From the NCBI GenBank assembly GCA_964449465.1, contig CAYVBK010000012.1:1-64000 (forward strand): DNA of 64,000 nucleotides. The letters run 5' to 3'. The number at the start of each line of letters is the position of its first letter. The first letter of the stretch is position 1. The notes under the pieces were generated by a model that saw nothing but the letters and a program-made list of their open reading frames with translations, was not told the DNA's origin and did no database searches. The position numbers and the translations under genes were made by a program. This document shows positions 24,495-33,192 of the stretch, in pieces. The stretch comes from CAYRXM01 sp964449465 (GTDB taxonomy: Bacteria; Chloroflexota; Anaerolineae; JAFGEY01).

Positions 24495-24597
24495 CTGAAA
24501 AAGTCTATTTTTACCACAAAGGACACACAGGTTTGCAATACTTGAGTTTTTAGGAATGCTTTGTGTCCTTTGTGTCTTGATGGTGAGAGGGTTTTTC
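24495..24597. repeat. MITE-like inverted-repeat element (CTGAAAAA end)
   Basis: It begins with CTGAAAAAGTC and contains an imperfect long inverted repeat between ACCACAAAGGACACACAG on the left and CTTTGTGTCCTTTGTGTC on the right, closing with GGTTTTTCC. It resembles the element at 63661-63808 in its ACAAAGGACAC-type content. Together with the dispersed repeat just before it, it fills the gap between the two response-regulator genes. Confidence 0.6.
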
Positions 24598-24635
24598 CGT
24601 ACGCTTCCAGACGACCCAAATCAAAGGAGCCCAGG

Positions 24636-25322
24636 TTGGATGGCATAAAAATCTTGCTCATAGATGACGACCATGCGTTGACCCAACTCTTGCAAATGAT
24701 GTTGCAAAGGCAGGGATATTATACCTCTGTTGCTCATACCGGATCGGAAGGCCTCAAGATGGTCTGGCAGTGGCGTCCCAACCTGATTGTGCTGGATTTG
24801 ATGATGCCCGGTATGGACGGCACCCAGGTGTGCCAACGGTTGCGCGAGGTTTCCAACATACCGATCCTGGTCTTGACGGCCAAAGCCTCGGTACAAGATA
24901 CGGTCGAAATGCTCCGAGCCGGAGCCGACGATTTTATGGCCAAGCCTTTTCATGCTCAAGAACTGGTAGCCCGCATCGAAGCGCTGCTGCGGCGAACAAC
25001 CCAAGTCCACGTCCCCGACCGACGTTTCTTTCCAGATAGCGGCATAGAAATTGACTATGATCAGCAACAGGTGACGATAAATGGCGTTCAAGTGCATCTC
25101 ACGCCGGCCGAATTTACTGTGCTGAGATGCCTGACCGTCAACCATCGCCAGATCATCAGCAAAGAAAATCTGCTGGCCGAGTTATGGAAAAACGGCAACG
25201 TTTGCTCTGAAACCGCGATCAAATTCTACATCAACGGCCTGCGGCGCAAGATCGAGTCGGATGCCACACAACCGATGTGGATTTTGAACGAGCGCGGCGT
25301 TGGATATCGGTTTGATGGGTAA
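24636..25322 (+). CDS. OmpR/PhoB-family response regulator (second copy)
   Basis: The protein is 228 aa with a TTG start: AAAGGAG lies six bases before TTG 24636, the resulting length equals that of the paralogue, and upstream codons are inside a repeat. The receiver has DDD (10-12), Asp54 in IVLDLMMP, LTAKASVQD and MAKPFHAQEL. The DNA-binding domain has LTPAEFTVLRCLTVN, KENLLAELWK, IKFYINGLRRKIES and the terminal ERGVGYRFDG. It shares about half its residues with the regulator at 23638, so a local duplication is likely. It probably pairs with the histidine kinase encoded downstream. Confidence 0.92.
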   Translation: MDGIKILLIDDDHALTQLLQMMLQRQGYYTSVAHTGSEGLKMVWQWRPNLIVLDLMMPGMDGTQVCQRLREVSNIPILVLTAKASVQDTVEMLRAGADDFMAKPFHAQELVARIEALLRRTTQVHVPDRRFFPDSGIEIDYDQQQVTINGVQVHLTPAEFTVLRCLTVNHRQIISKENLLAELWKNGNVCSETAIKFYINGLRRKIESDATQPMWILNERGVGYRFDG

Positions 25323-25340
25323 TTTTTTTTCTTACCAGCC

Positions 25341-25368
25341 TGATACAGATAATTAACCAATTTATGCT
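25341..25368 (+). promoter_or_regulatory. weak promoter candidate for the hybrid kinase
   Basis: CTGATA/TGATAC (25340-25346) with a 16-17 base spacer to TATGCT (25363-25368), about 105 bp before the kinase start. The -35 match is poor, so this is only a candidate. Confidence 0.35.
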
Positions 25369-25403
25369 ATCATCACTATTGCTCATCTTGATCCTCATCA
25401 TAC

Positions 25404-25432
25404 AGGCAGGTCGGTAGGCCTGCCTTGATTTT
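25404..25432 (+). terminator. hairpin AGGCAGG/CCTGCCT with short T-tract
   Basis: A 7-bp stem with an 8-base loop is followed by TGATTTTGG between the second response regulator and the kinase. It may be a weak terminator of the regulator transcript or a leader hairpin for the kinase mRNA. Confidence 0.4.
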
Positions 25433-25473
25433 GGTATTGGCCCATCTTAACATAGGGCAGGAAAGAGTGAAAA

Positions 25474-27915
25474 TTGACCGGAGAAAGAATCCTGGTCATT
25501 GATGACAAACCGGAAAGTGTAGACTTGCTGGCAGAATACCTGCTGCGTCCCAACGGTTACGAGACCATCGTAGCCTCGAATGGCGCGCAGGGTTTGCAGG
25601 CCGCCTTGGATCAGCACCCCGACCTGATCATTCTCGATCAGCGCATGCCCGAAATGAACGGTTTGCAAGTCTTGCGGGCCTTGCGCGAGCAAGAGAACGA
25701 TGTGCCGGTGATCCTGATGACCGCTTTTGGCGATGAATCGGTGATCATTGAAGCGCTGCGTCTGGGAGTCTGCGATTACCTTGCCAAACCCTACCAGGTT
25801 GATGATATGCTGAATGCGGTCAGAAAGGGGCTCAATTCAAGCCAAAGCCGCCATCAACGCGAACACGTGTGGGGTGAGTTGCAAGACATTATCAGGCAGA
25901 TCGGCCACATGTTTGTCGAAAGCATAGACAAAGTGTTCAACCTGGTGGTCGAATCGGCTGTGCAAATGACCCGCTCTCAAGAATCCTATCTGCTTTTGTT
26001 GGACAAAACCACTCGCGAGCTTTATCTGCGCGCCGAAAAAAACCTGGATGATCAGGTGGTTCGCCATATGCGCATGCGCGTGGATGATTCATTTGCCGCC
26101 CACATCATCCAGACTGGACAGCCCATCTTGTTCAACCCACTGGATGCCGAGCAGCGATTCAAGATAAAAACCGGCTATCTGGTCCGCTCGATGATCAACG
26201 TGCCGCTCAAGTCCAGCGGCGGGGTCATTGGCGTCTTGGGCGTAGCCAACAAGCAGGGCCAAGACCTGTTCACCCGCACCGATCTGGCTTTGCTCACCTC
26301 GCTGGCCGATTATGCCGCCATCGGCATCGAACGGGCCGGCATGTTTAACCGGACCAAATCGGAATTGGGACGACGTATGCAAGAACTGTCGTCCATTCAA
26401 AAGTTGAGCCGTGAGTTTAGCCGCACCCCCGACATAGACCGCATCATCAACCTGGTACTAACCCAACTCATCCAGGCTACCTGCGCCACCTCGGGTATGG
26501 TCGGTATCATTCGCGACGAACGCCTGCTCTGGACGGCGCGCGGCGGCTGGCAGCAGATATTCAGCGACGGCGGCTGGCATCGCTGGAATGACGGCTTGAT
26601 CGATCAGGTCTTGCGCACGCAAAAAGAAGCCTGTCGGTCTATGCCGGAGGAAAGTATTCTGGTGATGCCCCTCATCCAAGACGAGCGATCCATCGGCATA
26701 ATCTGCCTGGCAGGTCCCGCCGACTCACCTTTTGATGCCAATCAGGTCGAATTTGTGCGCGGCCTGGCCGATCAAACCGTGATGGCGATGGAAAACGCCC
26801 GACTGCTCAACGCCATAGTCGAAGAACAGCGCAAAAACAGCATGATCCTCAGCAGCATGGCCGATGGTGTCTATACCGTTTCCAATACCCTGCGCATCAC
26901 CAGTTGGAACGAAGCCGCCGAACGCATCACAGGTTGGCATCGCTTTGAGGTCATCGGTCGGCTGTGCCACGAAATCATTCCGCCGTATCCAGAACCAACC
27001 GGGTGTCGTAGCCAGGCCAGCCTGCTCCAACAAGCCATGCAGACCGACCAAACGGTGACGGTCAATCAGGGCGATTTGACCATTGCTCATCGCGACGGAC
27101 ATCCGATTATGGTCTCATGCAGCATTGCCCCGCTCAAAGACCATGCCGACCACATGATAGGCGGCGTGGTGGTGTTCAGAGATGTATCGGCCGAGCGCGA
27201 CTTGCAACGCGCCAAAAGCGAACTGATCGCCATGATTTCACACCAACTGCGCACCCCGCTGGCACACATTCAACTGTCGGCCGATCTGCTGCAAACGTTC
27301 GATCTCGACGCCGACATGCGCCGGGTCACTACATCGGCCATCCAGGCCCAGGCTAATGCCCTCTCAACCGAAGTAGAGCGGATCATTGTGGTAGCCGAAC
27401 TGGCCGCCCGACGCGTGAGCATCTCCAAACAGCCCTTGATGCTCGATATGATCATCGAACAGGCCATCTCGTCGGTCCAGGCCACCCGCCCGGAACGGCA
27501 GTGGATCAAACAGATTCCACCTTCACTGCCAGTGGTCTATGCCGACCTGGACAAGACATTGACCGTACTGCACAATCTGCTGGACAATGCCGTCAAATTC
27601 TCGCCTCCTCACACCCCCATTCAAATTCAAGTGACGGCACAGCCGGAACACGCCGTGATCTCGATCATAGACCAGGGAGTGGGCATCCCGCCAGAACATC
27701 AGAGCAAGCTGTTTGAGCCGTTTTACCGCATAGACAACTCGTCCACGCAAACGGTTTACGGCATTGGGCTGGGCCTGTACATCGCCCGCCGTTACATCGA
27801 ATTGCAAGGCGGTCGAATCTGGGTGCAAAGCCAACCTGGCCAGACCACCTGCTTTAGCCTGAGCCTGCCGTGGTGGTCGCATGAGCAAGACGATTGCCCA
27901 TCGCCGCTCAACTGA
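25474..27915 (+). CDS. hybrid sensor kinase REC-GAF-GAF-PAS-HisKA-HATPase
   Basis: The protein is 813 aa with a TTG start (GGAAAGAG about six bases upstream). Order of domains: receiver at 1-125 (Asp55 in LIILDQRMP, Lys in LAKPYQ), GAF at about 140-300, a second GAF at about 315-445, PAS at about 455-570 (MADGVYTVSNTLRITSWNEAAERI), dimerisation/phospho-acceptor with His590 in AMISHQLRTPLAH, and ATPase with NLLDNAVKFSPP, DQGVGIPPE and GIGLGLYIARRYIELQGG. No transmembrane segment is present, so it is a cytoplasmic sensor whose own N-terminal receiver takes input from another kinase. It probably phosphorylates one of the two response regulators encoded just upstream. Confidence 0.92.
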   Translation: MTGERILVIDDKPESVDLLAEYLLRPNGYETIVASNGAQGLQAALDQHPDLIILDQRMPEMNGLQVLRALREQENDVPVILMTAFGDESVIIEALRLGVCDYLAKPYQVDDMLNAVRKGLNSSQSRHQREHVWGELQDIIRQIGHMFVESIDKVFNLVVESAVQMTRSQESYLLLLDKTTRELYLRAEKNLDDQVVRHMRMRVDDSFAAHIIQTGQPILFNPLDAEQRFKIKTGYLVRSMINVPLKSSGGVIGVLGVANKQGQDLFTRTDLALLTSLADYAAIGIERAGMFNRTKSELGRRMQELSSIQKLSREFSRTPDIDRIINLVLTQLIQATCATSGMVGIIRDERLLWTARGGWQQIFSDGGWHRWNDGLIDQVLRTQKEACRSMPEESILVMPLIQDERSIGIICLAGPADSPFDANQVEFVRGLADQTVMAMENARLLNAIVEEQRKNSMILSSMADGVYTVSNTLRITSWNEAAERITGWHRFEVIGRLCHEIIPPYPEPTGCRSQASLLQQAMQTDQTVTVNQGDLTIAHRDGHPIMVSCSIAPLKDHADHMIGGVVVFRDVSAERDLQRAKSELIAMISHQLRTPLAHIQLSADLLQTFDLDADMRRVTTSAIQAQANALSTEVERIIVVAELAARRVSISKQPLMLDMIIEQAISSVQATRPERQWIKQIPPSLPVVYADLDKTLTVLHNLLDNAVKFSPPHTPIQIQVTAQPEHAVISIIDQGVGIPPEHQSKLFEPFYRIDNSSTQTVYGIGLGLYIARRYIELQGGRIWVQSQPGQTTCFSLSLPWWSHEQDDCPSPLN

Positions 27916-27946
27916 TCGCCCCGGCACGCCGTCAGACAAACCGGAT

Positions 27947-27987
27947 TCTAATACAAATCTAATACTTTTCTAATGCCGGTCTAATGC
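27947..27987 (+). promoter_or_regulatory. four direct repeats TCTAATRC at 11-bp spacing (OmpR/PhoB-type operator)
   Basis: The octamer TCTAATAC or TCTAATGC starts at 27947, 27958, 27969 and 27980, exactly one 11-bp step apart, with variable triplets between. This is the geometry of pho-box-like operators bound by head-to-tail OmpR-family dimers. A -10 candidate TATGAT (27996-28001) lies 8 bp after the last repeat, so that repeat covers the -35 position, as in activator-dependent promoters. The target gene is the NACHT-HEAT gene at 28098. Regulators of the right class are encoded at 23638 and 24636. Confidence 0.75.
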
Positions 27988-28019
27988 AAAGCATGTATGA
28001 TACAAATACATGCTTTTTT
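27988..28019 (+). terminator. hairpin AGCATGTAT/ATACATGCT followed by T6
   Basis: A perfect 9-bp stem (27990-27998 with 28006-28014) with a 7-base loop is followed by a T-run (28014-28019) and preceded by AAA, so it can work in both directions. It would end the kinase transcript. The -10 candidate of the downstream promoter lies within the same hairpin DNA, so both roles may overlap. Confidence 0.6.
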
Positions 28020-28097
28020 GCTTTTGCCAGACGCCTTATCCCCTGGTTGAGCAGCCCCAAAAACCAAATCCTGATTTTATAAAGGAGAGAAGAATCT

Positions 28098-31001
28098 ATG
28101 GATCGTTCAGTCTTTCAAAACTATGTCCACCTGGTCGTAGAGCGACATGGCGCGCCTGCCCCGTCCGAGTTGCCGCGAGTCCAACGCGGGCCCGCTTTTG
28201 CCCAAAATGAATGGCGGCGCGAAAATGAAGCACTCACCCTGGCGCGCGGCCGTGTGGACGAAGAGCGGATTCTCGGTCACCTGAGTGTCATGTCGCAGAT
28301 CGAGTTGATCTCTGGTTTGCCGCTGGGGGTGGCTCAACCACTCGACGAGGTCATCCAGATCGAGCCCAAACTGGTTCTACTCGGCGCTGGCGGCGCCGGC
28401 AAGACGGCTGCCCTGCGCGCCTTGCTCACGCATACCGCCGCCCAGGGCGAATTGGTGGCGTGGATTTCGCTGCCCGATTTGATGGACAGTGTCGAATCGC
28501 TGCCCGAATACCTGTCCCAAGACGCCCAACGTCGGCTGTCTATCGAAATGCCCGCCGACGTATTTGCGCAAGCCCTGGTGAACGGCCACAGCCTGGTGTG
28601 CCTGGATGGGCTGGATGGTGTGGTCGGGCAGGCCGCGCGCTCCCAGGCGGTGCAACTCGTGCAAAAATGGGCCGAGCGATTCCCGCGCTGCCGCTTTGTG
28701 GTTGCGTGCCGCACTGATGGCGAGCAGCCCGACCTGGGTTCTCAGTTCGCCCGCTATTTTTTGACCGCGCCCCAGCATGCCGGCGACACCCTGCGCCAGG
28801 CCTGGAACGAATCGCTGGACAACTGGACGGCGGAACCCCGTCAGGCCAAAAATTGCTACTATGCCTCCCGCCATCGCCTGTGGGCTATGCTGGCCCTGGC
28901 TATGTTGGAGCAAAACATCGCCGCCGCAACAACCGAGCAGGCCCAAGACTGGCTGGCCGCGGCCGCCGAGCGCGACAAGTCGCTCAAGCTCAACAAACGA
29001 CAGGCGCATCACGAGGCCGAATTGCTCTTGAAAGAAAGCCCGGCACATCTCAAACTGCTGGCTCTGAGCAAAGACCTGATTTCATTCGAGCCGCGCCTGA
29101 CTCGCGAGGTGCTGGCGGCCCAGGCCCTGGTGACGCGTGGCATCGAAAACGGCGTCGAAGCCATCTGGACGCGCCTCGCTTCACACCTGTGGGATGTCAA
29201 CTGGCGCGAAACGCTGGCCCTGACCTTTCGATTCCTGGCCCAAGAGCAGCCGGCGCTGTGGAACGAACTGATCGCCCGCATCCTCACCCTGGCCGATCAA
29301 GACCCCCTCGAACTCAAACACCATCGCCATACCTTGCTGGCCGCCTCGCTGCTGGCCAGCAGCCCGGCATCGCCCGAATTGGAACAGACGCCCATCCTGG
29401 ATCGGCTGATGGCCTGGTTGCACGACGCCACCGCTGCCGGACACCGGGATGCCTTGAACGTGCTGGCGCAGATGGAAGCGAATCCGGCGGCCTGGTCGGC
29501 CCTGTATGCACTGGCCCAAGAATCGGGGCTGAGTGTGGGCATCCAGGGCAGCGTGGCTTTGCTGCTCGGCCAACTGGGCATGTCATCTGCCAACGAGGCC
29601 GCCGATCTGCTGATCGGCTGGGCCGACAATGCCGACCTGCCCGATCTGGTGCGTCAATCGGCCGTCTACGGGCTGAGCCTGCTGGTTGGGCGCGGCGGCC
29701 CCGCCGATGTCATCGAACCCCGCCTGGTCGAATGGACACAGCACCCCGACCTGCGCCTGTATGTGCGCATCGATGCAGTCGAGGTGTTGGGGCGTGTGAT
29801 CGCGCAGACACGCACTCCAGCCGCATTGGACGTTCTGATGGCTCTGGCGCACGGGCAAAACGCCAAAGAAAAGAGCGTGCCGTTCTCCATCCAGGATGCC
29901 GCCGCCCGCGCCCTGCTGCAAGTTTGGGCCGCCACGCCAGATGAGGCGATGGATCAAGCCTTGTGGACGATGGCCCAAGACGAGCAGGTGCACGACAGCG
30001 TGCGCGTCTTGCTGGCCGAACCGCTGGGCCGCGCCGGTCACGCGGCCGAGACGGCGCAAATCCTGTTGCGTCTGGGTCGCCAGGCCAGCACATTTGTGGG
30101 GCAGCAAGAATCTTTGCAGGCGTTGGCTCGGGTCGGTTATGCGGATCAGGACATTTTGGACGGCCTCAAGGCAATGGCGCAAACCTCCGACCGCAGCATC
30201 AAGGATTTTGTGCGCCTGACCGCCGCTCATACACTGGGCCTGCTGGGCGAACGCGACCTCTCGACCCAATATATCCTGCGTATATTGGCCGACAAGAGCA
30301 TCTATCGCTCCACCCGCCTGGATGCCTTCAAGATCATCCATCAGATGGGATGGACCGGCATCGCCGACCTGGATCAGGCCATGATCACGGTGCTGCGTGT
30401 ATGGGCGCGCGAAGAAAACACCACCGAAGATGTGCGCGAGCAGGCGATGGAAATTTTGTCCTCGTTTGGGGTGGATCAAGAAGCCTTTGTGCAAGACCTG
30501 ATCGCCAACCTGCAAAACAAGCGCGAATATACCCGTGTGCGTCGCGTGGCCGCCAAAGCATTGGGTGTTTTACCTGCCACATGGCAGCCGCAGGCCCGCG
30601 AAGCCCTGAACACCGAACTGTACGATCAGCAAGAAGGCAACGACAATCTGCGGGTGATGGTATCGCGCTCGCTGCTGCGTTTTGGCCCTGATGAAGTGGT
30701 CATCAAGTACCTTCAAGAAGCCACCGTCCAGTCGTACCTGGCCCTGGTACGCTATGAATCGTCACTCTACCTGGGCGAATACGGCCTGGTCGAGCCGGCC
30801 ATTCCGGCCCTGATCGCCCTGATCCAGGACCCGCAAATCGTTGACACCATCCGTCAGGGTGCTCTGTATGCCCTAAGTCTGTGGGGCGGCGGTCGCCAGG
30901 AGGTAATTGACGCCGTCGCCGGAGTGTTCGATCAGCCTACCCTGGAGCCCAACGTGCGTCACCAGGCCTATCAATGCCTCAAAACCGTTCTGTCTGCCTG
31001 A
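28098..31001 (+). CDS. NACHT-like STAND NTPase with C-terminal HEAT repeats
   Basis: The protein is 967 aa; ATG 28098 is preceded by AAAGGAGAG. Residues 1-80 have no recognised effector. The NTPase has Walker A GAGGAGKT (96-103), Walker B SLVCLDGLDG (Asp170, Asp173) and a sensor-like VVACRTDG, in the style of NACHT proteins. From about residue 380 to the end the sequence consists of many alpha-helical pairs of HEAT type (for example VRQSAVYGLSLL, YVRIDAVEVLGRV, IRQGALYALSLWGG). No signal peptide or membrane segment is seen. Such proteins act as signal-dependent oligomerising switches, some in phage defence, others in regulation; which applies is open. It follows the OmpR-type operator and precedes topA by 22 bp. 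Confidence 0.8.
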   Translation: MDRSVFQNYVHLVVERHGAPAPSELPRVQRGPAFAQNEWRRENEALTLARGRVDEERILGHLSVMSQIELISGLPLGVAQPLDEVIQIEPKLVLLGAGGAGKTAALRALLTHTAAQGELVAWISLPDLMDSVESLPEYLSQDAQRRLSIEMPADVFAQALVNGHSLVCLDGLDGVVGQAARSQAVQLVQKWAERFPRCRFVVACRTDGEQPDLGSQFARYFLTAPQHAGDTLRQAWNESLDNWTAEPRQAKNCYYASRHRLWAMLALAMLEQNIAAATTEQAQDWLAAAAERDKSLKLNKRQAHHEAELLLKESPAHLKLLALSKDLISFEPRLTREVLAAQALVTRGIENGVEAIWTRLASHLWDVNWRETLALTFRFLAQEQPALWNELIARILTLADQDPLELKHHRHTLLAASLLASSPASPELEQTPILDRLMAWLHDATAAGHRDALNVLAQMEANPAAWSALYALAQESGLSVGIQGSVALLLGQLGMSSANEAADLLIGWADNADLPDLVRQSAVYGLSLLVGRGGPADVIEPRLVEWTQHPDLRLYVRIDAVEVLGRVIAQTRTPAALDVLMALAHGQNAKEKSVPFSIQDAAARALLQVWAATPDEAMDQALWTMAQDEQVHDSVRVLLAEPLGRAGHAAETAQILLRLGRQASTFVGQQESLQALARVGYADQDILDGLKAMAQTSDRSIKDFVRLTAAHTLGLLGERDLSTQYILRILADKSIYRSTRLDAFKIIHQMGWTGIADLDQAMITVLRVWAREENTTEDVREQAMEILSSFGVDQEAFVQDLIANLQNKREYTRVRRVAAKALGVLPATWQPQAREALNTELYDQQEGNDNLRVMVSRSLLRFGPDEVVIKYLQEATVQSYLALVRYESSLYLGEYGLVEPAIPALIALIQDPQIVDTIRQGALYALSLWGGGRQEVIDAVAGVFDQPTLEPNVRHQAYQCLKTVLSA

Positions 31002-31023
31002 TCGGTGCGATGAAAGCCGTGCG

Positions 31024-33192
31024 ATGGGCAACATCCTGATCGTGGTCGAGTCCCCGGCCAAAGCTAAAACCATCGCCGGTATGGGCGGTTGGCCGGTCGG
31101 TTCACCAGGTGAACCGACCGGTCGGCCGCGCCTGGTCGCCTCGATGGGCCACGTGCGCGACCTGCCGCACAAGAGCATCGGCATAGACGTTCAAGACGGA
31201 TTTCGCCCACACTATGTTACCGCGCCGGGCAAACAAAAGACCATCCACAAACTTCAAGAGGCTGCTCAGGGCGTCCAGGCCGTCTACCTGGCCACCGATC
31301 CGGATCGCGAGGGCGAGGCCATCGCCTGGCACGTGCTGCAAGTGCTGCGCCAGGCCCTGCCCAAAGGAACGCCAGTTTATCGCATCACCTTTCACGAGAT
31401 CACGGCGACGGCGGTCAGGCTGGCTTTTGAACACGCCGGCCCGTTGAACCTGGCTCTGGTCGAAGCGCAGCAAGCCCGACGCATCCTGGATCGGCTGGTG
31501 GGCTATTACATCAGCCCGTTGCTGTGGAAGCACGTGCGCGGCGGGCGCGGCCTGTCAGCGGGGCGGGTGCAGACGGTGGCCCTGCGCCTGGTGGTAGACC
31601 GTGAGCGCGAGATTCAGGCCTTTGTGCCGGTCGAGTATTGGAGCATCGAGGCCGAATTGCAGCAACAAATGCGCAGCCCCATCAACCCGCTGGGGCTGAC
31701 AGAGCCGCTCAAGCCAACGCCATTTCGCGCTCAATTGTGGCGCATTGCCGACGCGCAGGGACAGCTTCAAGAGCCAGACCTGAAAAACCGCGCCGACGCC
31801 GATGCGGTGGTGCAGGCTCTGGACCAGGCTATGTACTGGATTGACCGGGTGGAGCAGGAACGCAAACCGCGCTACCCCCCACCGCCATTCATCACCAGCA
31901 CCTTGCAACAGGCGGCCTCTCAGGTTTGTGGCTTTCCACCCAAATTGACGATGCAGATCGCTCAACAACTCTATGAGGGAGTTCCTTTGAACGGACAGAG
32001 CGGCGCCGTAGGGCTGATCACCTATATGCGCACCGACTCGCCCCATGTCGCCCCCGAAGCGCAGACCGCCGCCCGTGAGGCCATCCTCAAGTTTTGGGGC
32101 CAAGCCTATCTGCCGGCCGCGCCGCCCACCTACACCGCCCGCGTCAAATCGGCCCAAGAAGCGCACGAGGCCATCCGTCCCACCGACCCGCACCGCACCC
32201 CCAAACAGGTCAAACCCGACCTGGACGACAGGCAATACAAACTGTACGAGCTGATTTGGCGGCGATTCATTGCCAGCCAGATGAAACCGGCTCTGTACGA
32301 CCTGACCACCGCCTATATCCCCACAGCACCGGCGGCGCCGCCTGCCCCCGACGCCCGTTTACATCCCAACCGCCTGCCCTTTGTGTTTCGCGCCCAGGGG
32401 CGTGTGTGCGCCTTTGACGGTTTTCTAAAGGTATACAAAGAATTGGGTGAGGCCGGCGACGCAGCCGAAGCAGAAACCCGCCTGCCACCGCTCACGCCCG
32501 GCGAGTGGCTGGAATTGCTCCGATTGATTCCCGAACAGCATTGGACCCGCCCGCCGTCACGCTATACCGAGTCATCGCTGATCAAGGAACTGGAGCGACG
32601 CGGCATCGGGCGGCCTTCCACCTTTGCCAGCATGGTGGCAATCATCCAGGAGCGCGATTATGTGCGTCGCCAACTCAAATTCCTCGTCCCCACCGAACTG
32701 GGCATGGCCGTCTGCGACATGCTGGTGGCCGCCTTTGCCAACCTGTTCGACTATGACTTTACGGCGCGCATGGAAGATCAACTGGACGAGATTGCCAACG
32801 GCCCTGTCCAGACGGCGCAGCAGCAACGGTTGGACATGCTGGCGCGGTTTTGGGCCGAATTATCGCCGGCGGTAGAGCGGGCGCAGGCCGATATGCCCCA
32901 GGTGCGCATCGAGCCGGACAAGCCGCAGCCCACCGGTCAGACCTGCCCCCAATGTGGCAGCGAACTGGTTCGGCGCAGAGGCAAACACGGCTATTTTGTC
33001 GGCTGCACCAGCTATCCTCAATGCAAGTATATCCAGAAAAAGACAGAGAAATCGGCGCAGCCTTCCGGTCGCGCCTGCCCGCTGTGCAGCGGCGAGTTGG
33101 TGCTACGGCGCAGCAAACGAGGGCCATTTCTGGGATGCAGCCACTATCCCACTTGCAAACACACCGAGCCGCTCGATCAAAAACCTGCCTGA
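31024..33192 (+). CDS. topA: DNA topoisomerase I
   Basis: The protein is 722 aa, a type IA enzyme relaxing negative supercoils. Toprim: VVESPAKAKTI (Glu9), SMGHVRDLP and TDPDREGEAIAWH. The catalytic Tyr334 is in GLITYMRTDS. The C-terminus has two four-cysteine zinc ribbons (CPQCGSEL...GCTSYPQC and CPLCSGEL...GCSHYPTC). ATG 31024 is used; the frame is open upstream but starts inside the HEAT gene. Odd: between KTI and SMGH the usual 10-12 residues are replaced by about 21 (GGWPVGSPGEPTGRPR), encoded by an almost perfect DNA palindrome at 31093-31121. Its 3' end overlaps the converging P-type ATPase gene by 16 bp. Confidence 0.95.
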   Translation: MGNILIVVESPAKAKTIAGMGGWPVGSPGEPTGRPRLVASMGHVRDLPHKSIGIDVQDGFRPHYVTAPGKQKTIHKLQEAAQGVQAVYLATDPDREGEAIAWHVLQVLRQALPKGTPVYRITFHEITATAVRLAFEHAGPLNLALVEAQQARRILDRLVGYYISPLLWKHVRGGRGLSAGRVQTVALRLVVDREREIQAFVPVEYWSIEAELQQQMRSPINPLGLTEPLKPTPFRAQLWRIADAQGQLQEPDLKNRADADAVVQALDQAMYWIDRVEQERKPRYPPPPFITSTLQQAASQVCGFPPKLTMQIAQQLYEGVPLNGQSGAVGLITYMRTDSPHVAPEAQTAAREAILKFWGQAYLPAAPPTYTARVKSAQEAHEAIRPTDPHRTPKQVKPDLDDRQYKLYELIWRRFIASQMKPALYDLTTAYIPTAPAAPPAPDARLHPNRLPFVFRAQGRVCAFDGFLKVYKELGEAGDAAEAETRLPPLTPGEWLELLRLIPEQHWTRPPSRYTESSLIKELERRGIGRPSTFASMVAIIQERDYVRRQLKFLVPTELGMAVCDMLVAAFANLFDYDFTARMEDQLDEIANGPVQTAQQQRLDMLARFWAELSPAVERAQADMPQVRIEPDKPQPTGQTCPQCGSELVRRRGKHGYFVGCTSYPQCKYIQKKTEKSAQPSGRACPLCSGELVLRRSKRGPFLGCSHYPTCKHTEPLDQKPA
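31093..31121. repeat. palindrome inside the topA Toprim domain
   Basis: CCGGTCGGTTCACC (31093-31106), a single A, and GGTGAACCGACCGG (31108-31121) form a perfect 14-bp inverted repeat within the reading frame. It encodes part of an insertion absent from most TopA proteins. This resembles palindromic elements that insert in frame into genes, as described for Rickettsia. Confidence 0.7.

Noticed and set aside
28098..31001. A complete anti-phage defence island around the NACHT-HEAT gene
   Set aside because: Its neighbours are signalling and housekeeping genes, and no nuclease, protease or other known defence partner is adjacent.
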